Shown here one piece after another: positions 9,880 through 18,348 of a stretch of DNA of 64,000 nt. A program made the position numbers and the translations under genes. The first letter of the stretch is position 1; each line of letters begins with the position of its first letter. This DNA is from JAEKLB01 sp050249235 (GTDB lineage: Bacteria > Actinomycetota > Acidimicrobiia > Acidimicrobiales > CADCSY01), in the NCBI GenBank assembly GCA_050249235.1, contig JBFWQW010000003.1, positions 1-64,000 of the forward strand. Direction: 5' to 3'. The notes beneath the pieces are model-generated. The model was not told the DNA's origin. It saw nothing but the letters and a program-made list of their open reading frames with translations, and did no database searches.

Positions 9880-9934
9880 TCCCGGCCCGAGTTCGGGCGG
9901 ATGTCCGACCCGGCGGCGCCAGATGTCCAGACGG

Positions 9935-9940
9935 TACGGT
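9935..9940 (+). promoter_or_regulatory. -10 box of the GNAT gene
   Basis: TACGGT lies 6 nt before the GTG at 9947 and inside the longer frame that would start at ATG 9923. It therefore decides the start in favour of 9947. Confidence 0.5.
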
Positions 9941-9946
9941 GCGCCG

Positions 9947-10546
9947 GTGCACGAGCAGATGGTGCTGCGGGGGGCGCGCGTGTCGCTGCGGCCGTTGCGG
10001 GTGGACGACTTCCCGCAGTGGCAGGAGGTCCGGATCCGCAGCCACGACTGGCTCGTGAAGTGGGAGCCCCGGCGCCCGCCCGGCTCGCCCGACGTGGTCC
10101 ACAGCCGGTCGGCCTTCGCCGGGCGGTGCCGGTCGCGCGACCGTGAGCGGCAGCTGGGCACGGCCTACGGCTTCGGCATCTTCGTGGGCACCCGGTTCTG
10201 CGGCGAGATCAACCTGAGCGGCGTCCAGCGGGGCCCGTTCCAGAGCGGGTCGATCGGCTACTGGATCGACGAGGACTGCGCCGGCCACGGCTACGTGCCG
10301 GAGGCGGTCGTCCTCCTGTGCCGGTTCGGCTTCGAGGACCTCGGCCTGCACCGCCTCGAGGTGGCGATCATCCCCCGCAACAAGCCGAGCCGGCGGGTCA
10401 TGGAGAAGCTGGGCATCCGTGAGGAGGGCCTGGCGGTGGGGTTCCTCGAGATCGACGGCACCTGGGAGGACCACGTGCGGTTCGCGATCACCGACGACGA
10501 CTGGTGGGCCAGGCGGTCAGCCCTCGTCGAGGACTGGCTCACCTGA
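9947..10546 (+). CDS. GNAT acetyltransferase, RimJ/RimL type
   Basis: A 199-aa GNAT acetyltransferase related to the ribosomal-protein N-acetyltransferases RimJ/RimL. Typical features are the strand GEINLSGVQRG, IGYWIDEDCAGHGYVPEAV with the acetyl-CoA loop, and HRLEVAIIPRNKPSRRVMEKLG. The start is GTG 9947, because a -10 box lies between it and an upstream ATG (9923). The substrate is unknown. Its 3' end overlaps the convergent nuclease gene by 30 bases. Confidence 0.88.
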   Translation: MHEQMVLRGARVSLRPLRVDDFPQWQEVRIRSHDWLVKWEPRRPPGSPDVVHSRSAFAGRCRSRDRERQLGTAYGFGIFVGTRFCGEINLSGVQRGPFQSGSIGYWIDEDCAGHGYVPEAVVLLCRFGFEDLGLHRLEVAIIPRNKPSRRVMEKLGIREEGLAVGFLEIDGTWEDHVRFAITDDDWWARRSALVEDWLT

Positions 10547-11470
10547 GTCTGTCGACTCGGCCGCGGCGGCCGCGGCGGCCTCGGGGCAGGTGTCCCGGAG
10601 CCGGCACCACCGGCACGTCGGCCCGGGGGTGACGGCGGCCGAGCGGAGCCCGGCGGCCAGCTGCGCCAGCCGGGTGGCGCCGTCGACGGTGCGCCGGACG
10701 GCGACCTCGAGGGTGTCCTCCACCACCTCCTCGACCGTGAACTCGCCTTCGTCGAGGTAGTAGCCGACGAGCGCGAACGGGGGCACGCCCACCCGGAGCG
10801 TGTCGAGCAGGGCGTAGAAGCGGAGGTCGTCGGCGTGGGTGCGCTGGCGGCGCCCGGACTTCAGGTCGACCACCAGCCGCCCGGCCACCGTGCCCCGGGG
10901 GGCACCGAGGGTGAGGTCGACGCGGCCGGACAGCACGATCATCCCGCCGCAGAGCTCGATCCGCCGGGGCGACTCTGTCTGGGGTCGCCAGGCCGGGCGC
11001 AGCGGGGGCCACAGCTCGAGGAAGGTGGCGAGGAACCCGTGCACGTCGGTCCGCAGCTCGGCCCGGTCGCCCTCGTCGAGGCCGAGCAGGAAGCCGGCGA
11101 TGCGCTCGCCCGGGTCGTTGGCCAGCCGCTCGAGGGCGTCGTCGACGACGGCCAGGGGCGGCCGGTGGTCGACCCGGCCGATCGTGAGCTGCACCGCCTT
11201 GTGGGCGACGGTCCCCCGGGCGGTGGCGATCGTCCACTCGAAGGGGGCGGCGGCTTCGGCGACGTGGTGGGCCTCGCAGGCCAGCACCCGGCCGAGGGCG
11301 GCCTTCGACACGAAGGCGGGCGCGGTGAGGAGGGCGGCGGCCGGGGCCAGGGCCGACTCCAGCCGGCGGCGCAGCTCGACCCGGAGGGAGGGGTCGACCT
11401 CGGGCCGGGGCCGGTCGGTGGCCCGGAGCAGCTCGAGCACCTGCTCCTGGGCGGGCGTGAGCGGCTCCAC
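10517..11470 (-). CDS. Fe-S PD-(D/E)XK nuclease, RecB/Cas4/AddB-like
   Basis: A 317-aa RecB-family nuclease. The fold is marked by GTVAHKAVQL (conserved His), VDLTLG, then LVVDLKSGR with the catalytic D...DxK. One Cys in LACEAHH near the N-terminus and three in TCRWCRLRDTC at the C-terminus match the [4Fe-4S] clamp of AddB and Cas4 nucleases. The start is taken at GTG 11470, 7 nt behind a GACAAT box; GTG 11485 is an alternative. There is no helicase or CRISPR array nearby, so a stand-alone repair role is more likely than Cas4. Confidence 0.82.
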   Translation of the reverse strand: MEPLTPAQEQVLELLRATDRPRPEVDPSLRVELRRRLESALAPAAALLTAPAFVSKAALGRVLACEAHHVAEAAAPFEWTIATARGTVAHKAVQLTIGRVDHRPPLAVVDDALERLANDPGERIAGFLLGLDEGDRAELRTDVHGFLATFLELWPPLRPAWRPQTESPRRIELCGGMIVLSGRVDLTLGAPRGTVAGRLVVDLKSGRRQRTHADDLRFYALLDTLRVGVPPFALVGYYLDEGEFTVEEVVEDTLEVAVRRTVDGATRLAQLAAGLRSAAVTPGPTCRWCRLRDTCPEAAAAAAAESTDSGEPVLDEG

Positions 11471-11477
11471 CGGATGG

Positions 11478-11483
11478 ATTGTC
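11478..11483 (-). promoter_or_regulatory. -10-like box of the Fe-S nuclease gene
   Basis: On the minus strand GACAAT stands 7 nt before the GTG at 11470. The same GACAAT hexamer precedes the partial gene at 63913. It is weaker than the TANNNT boxes of other genes here. Confidence 0.35.
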
Positions 11484-11509
11484 ACACCGCCTCGGCACCA
11501 TGGGGGGCG

Positions 11510-11902
11510 ATGGACGAGCCAGGCCCCCGCCCCCGACGCCCCCGACCCGGCAGCGCCGGCCTGCCGGCGGCGGCGATGACGGCCGACGCGCTCGGGGGCG
11601 GCCACACCGTGCGGTTCGCGGTGCTGGTGCGGGCGGTGTCGGCCGAGGCCCGCCGGCTCGGGCTCGCCGTCCCCGGCTTCCGGAGCCCGCCCCGCCTGGC
11701 GGGGGTCGACCGCTCGCTGCGGCGGCGGCCCGGCTCGTCGCCGTCGGTGGCCGTCCGCCTCGCCGGTCGGTCCGACGAGGCGGTGGCGGCCGACCTGGTG
11801 GAGGGGGTCGTCGTCGCCAACGGCCTGGCCGAGCCGGCCGCCTCACGTGTCCGGCACGACCTGCTGGCCGCCGCCCCGCTGCGGGGTCGCACCGCCGCGT
11901 AG
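11510..11902 (+). CDS. Hypothetical protein
   Basis: A 130-aa reading frame divergent from the nuclease. Third positions are almost all G or C from codon ~25 onward, which supports coding. The protein is Arg/Ala-rich, with TVRFAVLVRAVSAEARRLGL followed by GFRSPPRLAG and a basic patch. There is no membrane segment and no motif I recognise. The ATG at 11510 follows a GGGGGGCG run that may serve as a weak ribosome site. The first ~25 residues could be non-coding if a later start is used. Confidence 0.5.
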   Translation: MDEPGPRPRRPRPGSAGLPAAAMTADALGGGHTVRFAVLVRAVSAEARRLGLAVPGFRSPPRLAGVDRSLRRRPGSSPSVAVRLAGRSDEAVAADLVEGVVVANGLAEPAASRVRHDLLAAAPLRGRTAA

Positions 11903-11905
11903 CGT
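11900..11905 (+). promoter_or_regulatory. -10 box of tRNA-Leu
   Basis: TAGCGT lies 10 nt before the first base of the mature tRNA and overlaps the stop codon of the upstream small gene. Confidence 0.5.
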
Positions 11906-11915
11906 TCGGGCGCCG

Positions 11916-11998
11916 GCCGGCGTGGTGGAACGGTAGACACGGCCCCCTTAAAAGGGGCTCCCCGCGAGGGGGTGCAGGTTCGAGTCCTGCCGCCGGCA
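11916..11998 (+). tRNA. tRNA-Leu (anticodon UAA)
   Basis: An 83-nt class II tRNA. The 7-bp acceptor stem GCCGGCG pairs with CGCCGGC. The D arm is GTGGAACGGTAGACAC, as in leucine tRNAs. The anticodon stem GCCCC/GGGGC encloses CTTAAAA, giving anticodon TAA. A long variable arm TCCCCGCGAGGGGG follows. The T arm is GCAGG-TTCGAGT-CCTGC. The discriminator base is A and the 3' CCA is not encoded. No duplicated 3' end was seen downstream, so there is no sign of an integration site. Confidence 0.95.
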
Positions 11999-12099
11999 CC
12001 GCCCCGGGCGAGACCGGGTCCCCCGACCCTCCAACCCGAACCCCGCCCGACCACCCAGTTCGCCGCGACGGGGCCCGGCGCCGGCCGGGTGGTGGCCGC

Positions 12100-12105
12100 T
12101 ACGGT
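12100..12105 (+). promoter_or_regulatory. -10 box of the amidohydrolase gene
   Basis: TACGGT stands 6 nt before the GTG at 12112, implying a leaderless transcript. Confidence 0.5.
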
Positions 12106-12111
12106 CGTCCG

Positions 12112-13662
12112 GTGCCCTCGTGGCGCCGCCAGCTCGACCAGCTCCCCGACCGTCCACCGGTGCTGCCGTTGGTCCCTGGCCCGCTGTCCAACGGCGAGTT
12201 CGTGCCCCACCCGCCGTCGCCAGCCGACCGCCTGGCGGCCGCCTCGGTGCTGCGGCGGGTCGAGCGGGCCGCCCACCGCACCGGCATCGACCGCCGGCGC
12301 TTCCTGCAGAGCAGCGCCGGCGTGGCGGCATCGCTGCTGGTGTTCAACGCCTGCTCGGGCGACGGTGCCGACCCCGGCGCCGGCCGCCCGGGCGCGGGGA
12401 CGACCACCGGGCCGGGCGGCCGGTTCGAGGTCCCCGAGCCGGAGGACGTCGCCGCCTGCGATCGGGCGCTGGCCGGCGACGAGCTGGTCTTCGACGTGCA
12501 CACCCACCACGTGGTGCCCGACGGGCCGTGGCGGGAGCGGGCCCCCCGGATCGCCTCCATGATCGAGGGGCTCGTGCCACCCGGCTGCGCCGAGGGCGAC
12601 CCGTTCCGCTGCCTCGATCGCACCGCCTACCTGCACGACCTCTTCGTCGCCTCGGACACGACCCTGGCGCTGCTCTCGGACGTGCCCAACTCGGGGCCGG
12701 AGGACGCGCCGGTGCCGTGGGAGGCCAAGCGGGAGACCCGCCGCCTGGCCGAGGCCCTGGCCGTGCCCGGCGCGTCGCGGGTGCTGCTCCACGACGTCAT
12801 CGCCCCGAACTTCGGCGACCTCGGCCTGCGCCTCGACGAGATGGCCCGCTCGGCCGAGACGGGCGAGGTGACGGCGTTCAAGGTGTACACGGCGTGGGGC
12901 CCGCAGCGCCGCGGCTTCGCGCTCGACGACCCGGTGGTGGGCATCCCGGTGGTGGAGCAGGCCCGCCGCCTCGGCGTGAAGACGATCTGCGCCCACAAGG
13001 GACTGCCGCTCCTGGAGTTCGACCGCTCGAACAACGGGCCCCGCGACCTCGTCGCCCTCTCTCGCCTCTACCCGGACATGGACTTCGTCGTCTACCACGG
13101 CGCCTACGAGCGGGAGACGACCGAGCGGGCGTTCGCGCCGGGCGCCGGCCGGGCCGGGGTCGACTCGCTCGTGCAGGCCCTCGCCGACCACGGCGTCGGC
13201 CCGAACGAGAACGTGTGGGCCGAGCTCGGCACCACCTGGCGGGAGGTCCTCTCGAACCCGACGGAGGCGGCCCACGCCGTCGGCAAGCTCCTCCTCCACG
13301 TCGGAGCCGACCGCGTCCTCTGGGGCACCGACGCCATCTGGTACGGGTCGCCCCAGCCCCAGATCATGGCCTTCCGCGCCTTCCAGATCTCCCCCGAGCT
13401 CCAGGAGCGCCACGGCTACCCGGCGCTCACCGACGAGGTGAAGCGCAAGGTGTTCGGGCTGAACGCCGCCGCCCTGTTCGGGGTGGACGTCGAGGCCACC
13501 CGCTGCGCCCTCGACGAAGGCGGGCTGGGCGCGGCCCGGGCCCAGCACGCCGCCCTCGTGACGGAGGGCGCCATCCCCGAGCCGTGGCGGCCCCGGGGGC
13601 CCGTCACCCGCCGCGAGGTGCTGGCCTGGGTGGGCGGCGGGGGCGGCCACTGGTCCGCCTGA
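12112..13662 (+). CDS. Tat-type amidohydrolase family protein
   Basis: A 516-aa metal-dependent hydrolase of the amidohydrolase_2 type: a TIM barrel beginning FDVHTHHV, with AHKGLPL in the centre and GTDAIWYGSPQPQI near the end. At about residue 61 there is a twin-arginine motif RRRFLQSSAG, a hydrophobic stretch and FNACSG, which resembles a Tat lipoprotein signal preceded by an unusually long n-region. That suggests export and possibly lipid anchoring at the Cys. The GTG start is supported by the -10 box. The substrate is unknown. Confidence 0.83.
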   Translation: MPSWRRQLDQLPDRPPVLPLVPGPLSNGEFVPHPPSPADRLAAASVLRRVERAAHRTGIDRRRFLQSSAGVAASLLVFNACSGDGADPGAGRPGAGTTTGPGGRFEVPEPEDVAACDRALAGDELVFDVHTHHVVPDGPWRERAPRIASMIEGLVPPGCAEGDPFRCLDRTAYLHDLFVASDTTLALLSDVPNSGPEDAPVPWEAKRETRRLAEALAVPGASRVLLHDVIAPNFGDLGLRLDEMARSAETGEVTAFKVYTAWGPQRRGFALDDPVVGIPVVEQARRLGVKTICAHKGLPLLEFDRSNNGPRDLVALSRLYPDMDFVVYHGAYERETTERAFAPGAGRAGVDSLVQALADHGVGPNENVWAELGTTWREVLSNPTEAAHAVGKLLLHVGADRVLWGTDAIWYGSPQPQIMAFRAFQISPELQERHGYPALTDEVKRKVFGLNAAALFGVDVEATRCALDEGGLGAARAQHAALVTEGAIPEPWRPRGPVTRREVLAWVGGGGGHWSA

Positions 13663-13709
13663 CCGGGGGTGGGCCCGCCCGCCCGGCGGGGGTCGAGCCG
13701 CCCCGCCCG

Positions 13710-15323
13710 TCAGGCCAGCAGGGGGGCCAGCGCCGCGGCCGGCATCGGCCGGTGCAGCAGGTACCCCTGGGCGGTGTCGCAGCCGAGCCGGCGGAGGGCC
13801 TCGAGCTGGTCGTCGGTCTCGACGCCCTCGGCCACGATCGTCTTGCCGAGCGAGTGGGCCAGGTCGATCATGGCCCGCACCAGCACGGTCGCGTCCGGGT
13901 CGTCGTCCAGGCGGGCCACGAACGAGCGGTCGATCTTGATGACGTCGGCCGGGAACCGCCACAGGTAGGCGAGCGACGCGAAGCCCGTGCCGAAGTCGTC
14001 GATCGCGATCTGCACGCCGAGGTCCTTCAGGGCGGCGACGTTGCGGCGGCTCCGGTCGTCGTCCGGCACGACGTCGGTCTCGGTGATCTCGAGGCCGAGC
14101 GACCCGGGTCCGGGCAGCCAGCGGTCGACGGCCTCGCCGACCGCCCGCACCAGGCCGGGGTCGGCGAGCTGGCGGGCCGAGACGTTCACCCACACCGTCG
14201 GGCCCGAGGCGCCGCCGGCGTGCCAGGTCGACGCCTCGGCGCAGGCCTGGCCGAGCACGTCGACGCCGATGGGCACGATGAGGCCGGTCTCCTCGGCCAC
14301 CGGGAGGAACGTGGCCGGCGCGACGAGCCCGTCGACCGGGTGGGCCCACCGGACGAGCGCCTCCAGCCCGACCAGGCGGCCGTCGTCGAGGGAGATCTCG
14401 GGCTGGAAGTGGACGTGGAACTGGTGCAGCCCGAGGCTGCGGCGCAGGGCGCTCTCCGTCTCGAGCCGCCGGACGGCGGTGTGGCGGAGCTCCTCGTCGA
14501 AGAGCTCGTGGCCCGACGCCCCGTTGGCCTTGGCCCGGTACATGGCCACGTCGGCGTCCCGCACGAGCGACTCGGGCGGGCAGGCCCCGTCGCCGGGGCT
14601 CCACACCGCGATGCCGATGCTGGCCGTCACGTGGAGCCGGTGGCGGTCGATCTCGACGGGCTCGGCCAGGGCGGCGGCCAGCTTCCGGGCCACGACCACG
14701 GCGTCGGCCGGGTCGCGCAGCTCGTCGGCGAGCACCGCGAACTCGTCGCCGCCGAGCCGGGCCACCGTGTCGGTGCCCCGCACGGCCCGGTGCAGGCGGT
14801 GGCCCACCGCCCGGAGGAGGGCGTCGCCGACCGAGTGGCCGAGGCTGTCGTTGACGACCTTGAACCGGTCGAGGTCGCAGTACAGGACGGCCAGCGGGTG
14901 GCCGACCAGCGGCGCGCCGTCGAGGGCCCGGCCGAGCCGGTCGAGGAAGAGGCTCCGGTTGGGCAGCCCGGTGAGGGCGTCGTGGGTGCCCAGGTGCACG
15001 AGCCGCTGCTCGAAGACGCGGCGCTCGGTGACGTCGCGGGCGACGACGGTGGCGAGCGTGGTGGCGCCGAGCTGGAGCTGGTCGACGCGCAGCTCGAGGG
15101 GGAAGGTGGAGCCGTCCCGGCGCAGTCCGGTGAGCTCGGTGCCGAGCGGGAGCTCGAAGCCACCGCCGACGAGGAAGGACGTGACCGAGACGTCGGGTGC
15201 CACCAGGGCCGCGAAGGGCTGGCCGGCCAGCTCGGCGGGCGCGAAGCCGAAGAGCCGCTCGACGGCCGGGTTGGCCGACTCGATGCGGCCGTCGAGGTCG
15301 ACGGTGACGATGGCGTCCGGCAT
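13710..15323 (-). CDS. PAS-GGDEF-EAL cyclic-di-GMP protein
   Basis: A 537-aa signalling protein with a PAS domain (~1-115), GGDEF domain (~120-285) and EAL domain (~295-537). The cyclase site GGDEF is intact, and the inhibitory site RGTD lies 5 residues before it. The phosphodiesterase motifs EALVR, ITETDV, DDFGTGFASL and EGVE are also present. Both activities are therefore possible. ATG 15323 is the only standard start, but it lies at the first PAS strand. The frame stays open and protein-like for ~35 codons upstream without ATG/GTG/TTG, so the true N-terminus may use an unusual start. It is divergent from the SDR gene. Confidence 0.87.
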   Translation of the reverse strand: MPDAIVTVDLDGRIESANPAVERLFGFAPAELAGQPFAALVAPDVSVTSFLVGGGFELPLGTELTGLRRDGSTFPLELRVDQLQLGATTLATVVARDVTERRVFEQRLVHLGTHDALTGLPNRSLFLDRLGRALDGAPLVGHPLAVLYCDLDRFKVVNDSLGHSVGDALLRAVGHRLHRAVRGTDTVARLGGDEFAVLADELRDPADAVVVARKLAAALAEPVEIDRHRLHVTASIGIAVWSPGDGACPPESLVRDADVAMYRAKANGASGHELFDEELRHTAVRRLETESALRRSLGLHQFHVHFQPEISLDDGRLVGLEALVRWAHPVDGLVAPATFLPVAEETGLIVPIGVDVLGQACAEASTWHAGGASGPTVWVNVSARQLADPGLVRAVGEAVDRWLPGPGSLGLEITETDVVPDDDRSRRNVAALKDLGVQIAIDDFGTGFASLAYLWRFPADVIKIDRSFVARLDDDPDATVLVRAMIDLAHSLGKTIVAEGVETDDQLEALRRLGCDTAQGYLLHRPMPAAALAPLLA

Positions 15324-15450
15324 CCGGTCGATGAGCGCCCGGGCGGCGGCGGCGTCGGCGATCCGGTCCCTCGCCGTCCGCGCCTCCCGGGCCCGCGCCG
15401 CCCTCGTGACCCGGACCCGCCGGGAGACCGCCCGGGCGGGCGGGGTGCCG

Positions 15451-15456
15451 TAGTCT
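15451..15456 (+). promoter_or_regulatory. -10 box of the SDR gene
   Basis: TAGTCT lies 8 nt before the GTG at 15465. Confidence 0.45.
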
Positions 15457-15464
15457 CCCGCCGC

Positions 15465-16292
15465 GTGACCGGCCCCGACGCGCCCGACGCCCGTGCTCCC
15501 GAGTCCGGGCCCGGGTTGGCCGGATTGGCCGACCGGCTGGCCGGCCTCTTCCGCCTCGACGGCCGCGTCGCGCTCGTCACCGGCGCGTCGGCCGGGATCG
15601 GTGCCCGCTTCGCCCGGGTGCTTCACGCCGCCGGCGCCCGCGTCGTGGTGACGGCCCGCCGGGCCGACCGGTTGGCCGCGCTCGCCGACGAGCTGCCCGG
15701 TGCCGTCGCCCTGGCCTGCGACGTGACCGACCCGGCGTCGGTCGAGACCATGGTCGGGGAGGCGATCGCCGCCTGCGGTCGCCTCGACGTGCTCGTCAAC
15801 AACGCCGGGCTCGAGCTCGCCGAGCCGGCCGAGACCCAGGCGCTCGACGACTTCCGCCGGGTGGTCGACGTGAACCTGGTCGGCCTGTTCCACGTCACCC
15901 AGCTGGTGGGTCGCCACATGATCGAGCGGGGCGGGGGCACGGTCGTCAACCTCTCCTCGATCCTCGGGCTGGTGAGCTCGGCTCCCATCCCGGGGGCGGC
16001 GTACGCGGCCTCGAAGGCGGCGGTGGTGAACCTCACGCGGGAGCTGGCCGTGCAGTGGGCCCCGAAGGGCATCCGCGTCAACGCGCTGGCGCCGGGCTGG
16101 TTCCCGACGGAGATGACCGGCGCGATGTTCGCCGACGAGCGCTCGATGGCGTACGTGCGGCGCAACACCCCGCTCGGCCGGCCGGGTGAGCTCGACGAGC
16201 TCGACGGGGCGCTGCTGCTGCTGGCGTCCGACGCCGGCACGTACCTGACCGGCCACACGCTCGTCGTCGACGGGGGCTGGACCGCCCGTTGA
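15465..16292 (+). CDS. Short-chain dehydrogenase/reductase (SDR)
   Basis: A 275-aa classical SDR oxidoreductase. The Rossmann motif is TGASAGIG (TGxxxGxG), NNAG follows, the catalytic Ser is in NLSSILG and the catalytic YxxxK is YAASK. The FabG-like ending GHTLVVDGGW is complete. The ~30 N-terminal residues before LDGRVALVTG are an acidic/Pro-rich extension. The substrate cannot be told from sequence. The next gene, fumC, starts 41 bases later behind its own -10 box. Confidence 0.9.
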   Translation: MTGPDAPDARAPESGPGLAGLADRLAGLFRLDGRVALVTGASAGIGARFARVLHAAGARVVVTARRADRLAALADELPGAVALACDVTDPASVETMVGEAIAACGRLDVLVNNAGLELAEPAETQALDDFRRVVDVNLVGLFHVTQLVGRHMIERGGGTVVNLSSILGLVSSAPIPGAAYAASKAAVVNLTRELAVQWAPKGIRVNALAPGWFPTEMTGAMFADERSMAYVRRNTPLGRPGELDELDGALLLLASDAGTYLTGHTLVVDGGWTAR

Positions 16293-16321
16293 CGGGCCCC
16301 GGCCGGGCCGGGCCTGCTCGG

Positions 16322-16327
16322 TAGCGT
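16322..16327 (+). promoter_or_regulatory. -10 box of fumC
   Basis: TAGCGT stands 6 nt before the ATG at 16334. Confidence 0.5.
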
Positions 16328-16333
16328 CGCCCC

Positions 16334-17722
16334 ATGACGGACGCTGCCACCCGCATCGAGCACGACACCATGGGCGAGGTCCGGGTCCCGGCCCGGGCCC
16401 GATGGGGGGCGCAGACCCAGCGGGCCGTCGAGAACTTCCCCGTGTCGGGCCAGACGGTCGACCCGGCCCTCCTGCACGCCCTGGCCGAGATCAAGGGGGC
16501 GGCGGCCCGGGCCAACGGGCGGCTGCGGGTGCTCGACCGGGCCACCGCCGAGGCCATCGCCGACGCCGCCACCGAGGTGGCCGAGGGACGTTGGGACGGC
16601 GAGTTCCCGGTCGACGTGTTCCAGACCGGCTCCGGCACCTCGACGAACATGAACATGAACGAGGTGCTCGCCTCCCTCGCCTCGGAGCGGCTGGGTCGGG
16701 CGGTGCACCCGAACGACGAGGTGAACGCCAGCCAGTCGTCGAACGACGTCTTCCCGTCTGCGATCCACGTGGCCGCCGCGGCCGCGGTGGTCGGCGACCT
16801 GGTGCCGGCACTGGCCCGGCTGGCCGCGGCGCTGCGTCGCAAGCAGCGCCGCTTCGCCAAGGTGGTGAAGGCGGGCCGCACCCACCTGATGGACGCCACC
16901 CCGGTGACCCTCGGCCAGGAGCTCGGCGGCTACGCCCGGGCCGTCGAGCTCGGCATCGAGCGGCTCGAGGCCGCGCTGCCCCGGCTGGCCGAGCTGCCCC
17001 TCGGTGGCACGGCCGTCGGCACCGGCCTGAATGCGCCCCGCCGCTTCGCGCCGGGTGCCATCGCCGACCTGGCCGCCCGGCTCGGCCTGCCCCTCACGGA
17101 GGCCGGCGACCACTTCGAGGCCCAGGGCGGCCGCGACGCGCTGGTCGAGATCTCCGGGGTGGCCCGCACGGTGGCCGTCTCCCTCTACAAGTGCGCCACC
17201 GACCTGCGCTGGATGGGCTCGGGCCCGAACACCGGCCTCGCCGAGATCCGCATCCCCGACCTGCAGCCGGGCTCGTCGATCATGCCCGGCAAGGTGAACC
17301 CGGTCGTGCCCGAAGCCGTGAGTCAGGTCGTGGCCCAGGTCGTGGGCAACGACGCGGCGGTGGCCTTCGCCGGCGCGGCGGGCAACTTCGAGCTCAACGT
17401 CATGCTGCCGGTGCTCGGTCGGAACGTGCTCGAGTCGCTTCGCCTCCTCGCCTCGGTCAGCCGCCTGCTGGCCGACCGGTGCATAGACGGCCTCGAGGCC
17501 GACGTCGAACGGTGCCGGGCCTACGCCGAGGCCAGCCCGGCAGTGGCCACCGCCCTCAACCGGGCCCTCGGCTACGAGCGGGCCGCCGAGGTGGTGAAGG
17601 AGGCGACCGCCAGCGGGCGGTCGATCCGGGACGTCGTGCTGGCCCGGGGCTGGGCCACCGAGGCCGAGCTCGACCGCGACCTCGACGTGCTGGCCCTCAC
17701 CCGCGGCGGCGTCCCGTCCTGA
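16334..17722 (+). CDS. fumC: Fumarate hydratase, class II
   Basis: A 462-aa class II fumarase of the fumarase/aspartase superfamily, which interconverts fumarate and L-malate in the citric acid cycle without an Fe-S cluster. The substrate-site regions are intact: GSGTSTNMNMNEV near residue 98, KAGRTHLMDATP in the middle and the signature loop GSSIMPGKVNPVVPE. Length is normal for FumC. The ATG start is supported by a -10 box. It sits alone between an SDR gene and a convergent membrane protein gene. Confidence 0.96.
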   Translation: MTDAATRIEHDTMGEVRVPARARWGAQTQRAVENFPVSGQTVDPALLHALAEIKGAAARANGRLRVLDRATAEAIADAATEVAEGRWDGEFPVDVFQTGSGTSTNMNMNEVLASLASERLGRAVHPNDEVNASQSSNDVFPSAIHVAAAAAVVGDLVPALARLAAALRRKQRRFAKVVKAGRTHLMDATPVTLGQELGGYARAVELGIERLEAALPRLAELPLGGTAVGTGLNAPRRFAPGAIADLAARLGLPLTEAGDHFEAQGGRDALVEISGVARTVAVSLYKCATDLRWMGSGPNTGLAEIRIPDLQPGSSIMPGKVNPVVPEAVSQVVAQVVGNDAAVAFAGAAGNFELNVMLPVLGRNVLESLRLLASVSRLLADRCIDGLEADVERCRAYAEASPAVATALNRALGYERAAEVVKEATASGRSIRDVVLARGWATEAELDRDLDVLALTRGGVPS

Positions 17723-17761
17723 GGGTGGGGTCGGTTCGGCGTGGGACATGGCGACCGGGGA

Positions 17762-18274
17762 TCAGCTGGGCTGCCAGATCATGAGGACCAGCAGCACCAC
17801 GAAGGAGAGGTGCAGGATCCCCCCGTTCCGGGCCGCCGCCTTCGACCGGCTGGCCAGCTCGACGACCTGGGGCGGGGGTCCGCCCGGGCCCGGCGCACCG
17901 CCGCCGGCGGCCAGCTCGTGGGCGAGGGCATCCATGCGGCGCAGGTTGGGCGTGTGCACGAACCCGGCGAAGGACACGGAGACGACGTAGAGGGCGATGG
18001 CGATGCCGACCCACGCCTCGTCCATCCGGTCACCGGCCAGGGCCAGGGCCAGCCCGAAGGCACCGGCCCCGTAGATCGGGTAGGTGACGACGGCGTCCAT
18101 GACCCGGGTGGCGGTCTCCGACAGGGCCAGGCCGCCCGGTCCGCCCCGCTTGCCGGCCTCGCGTCCGAAGAGCGGGAGCACGAAGGTGGCGCCGAAGCCG
18201 ACGATCACGCAGAGCAGGTGCCCGAGCAGCAGCAGCCGGTAGCCGAGGTCGGTCGGGTACAAGGTCGCCAGCAC
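17762..18274 (-). CDS. DUF2269-like integral membrane protein
   Basis: A 170-aa membrane protein with four hydrophobic helices: LLLLGHLLCVIVGFGATFVL, a central YGAGAFGLALALAG, IAIALYVVSVSFAGFVHTP, and the C-terminal LSFVVLLVLMIWQ. The first helix contains His and the third ends in HTP, as in DUF2269 and related four-helix proteins. The function is unknown. The GTG start is fixed by TACGGT 8 nt upstream on the minus strand. It lies downstream of a thioredoxin-like gene on the same strand but has its own promoter. Confidence 0.75.
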   Translation of the reverse strand: MLATLYPTDLGYRLLLLGHLLCVIVGFGATFVLPLFGREAGKRGGPGGLALSETATRVMDAVVTYPIYGAGAFGLALALAGDRMDEAWVGIAIALYVVSVSFAGFVHTPNLRRMDALAHELAAGGGAPGPGGPPPQVVELASRSKAAARNGGILHLSFVVLLVLMIWQPS

Positions 18275-18282
18275 GACCGGCG

Positions 18283-18288
18283 ACCGTA
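18283..18288 (-). promoter_or_regulatory. -10 box of the DUF2269-like gene
   Basis: On the minus strand TACGGT is followed by 8 nt and the GTG at 18274. Confidence 0.5.
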
Positions 18289-18348
18289 CCGGTGGCGGGC
18301 TCGGCTCCGGGGGATCGGGGCGGGGCGGCCGGGGCGGGGATCGGGGGC

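Noticed and set aside
10517..11470. Cas4
   Set aside because: Domain and Cys pattern fit, but no CRISPR repeats or other cas genes are in the window.
11916..11998. tRNA-Leu as an integration site for a mobile element
   Set aside because: No direct repeat of the tRNA 3' end and no integrase were seen downstream; the following gene is an ordinary amidohydrolase.
11482..14604. 1040-codon minus-strand open frame
   Set aside because: Runs through the amidohydrolase, tRNA and part of the EAL gene in the wrong frame; composition is that of a shadow.
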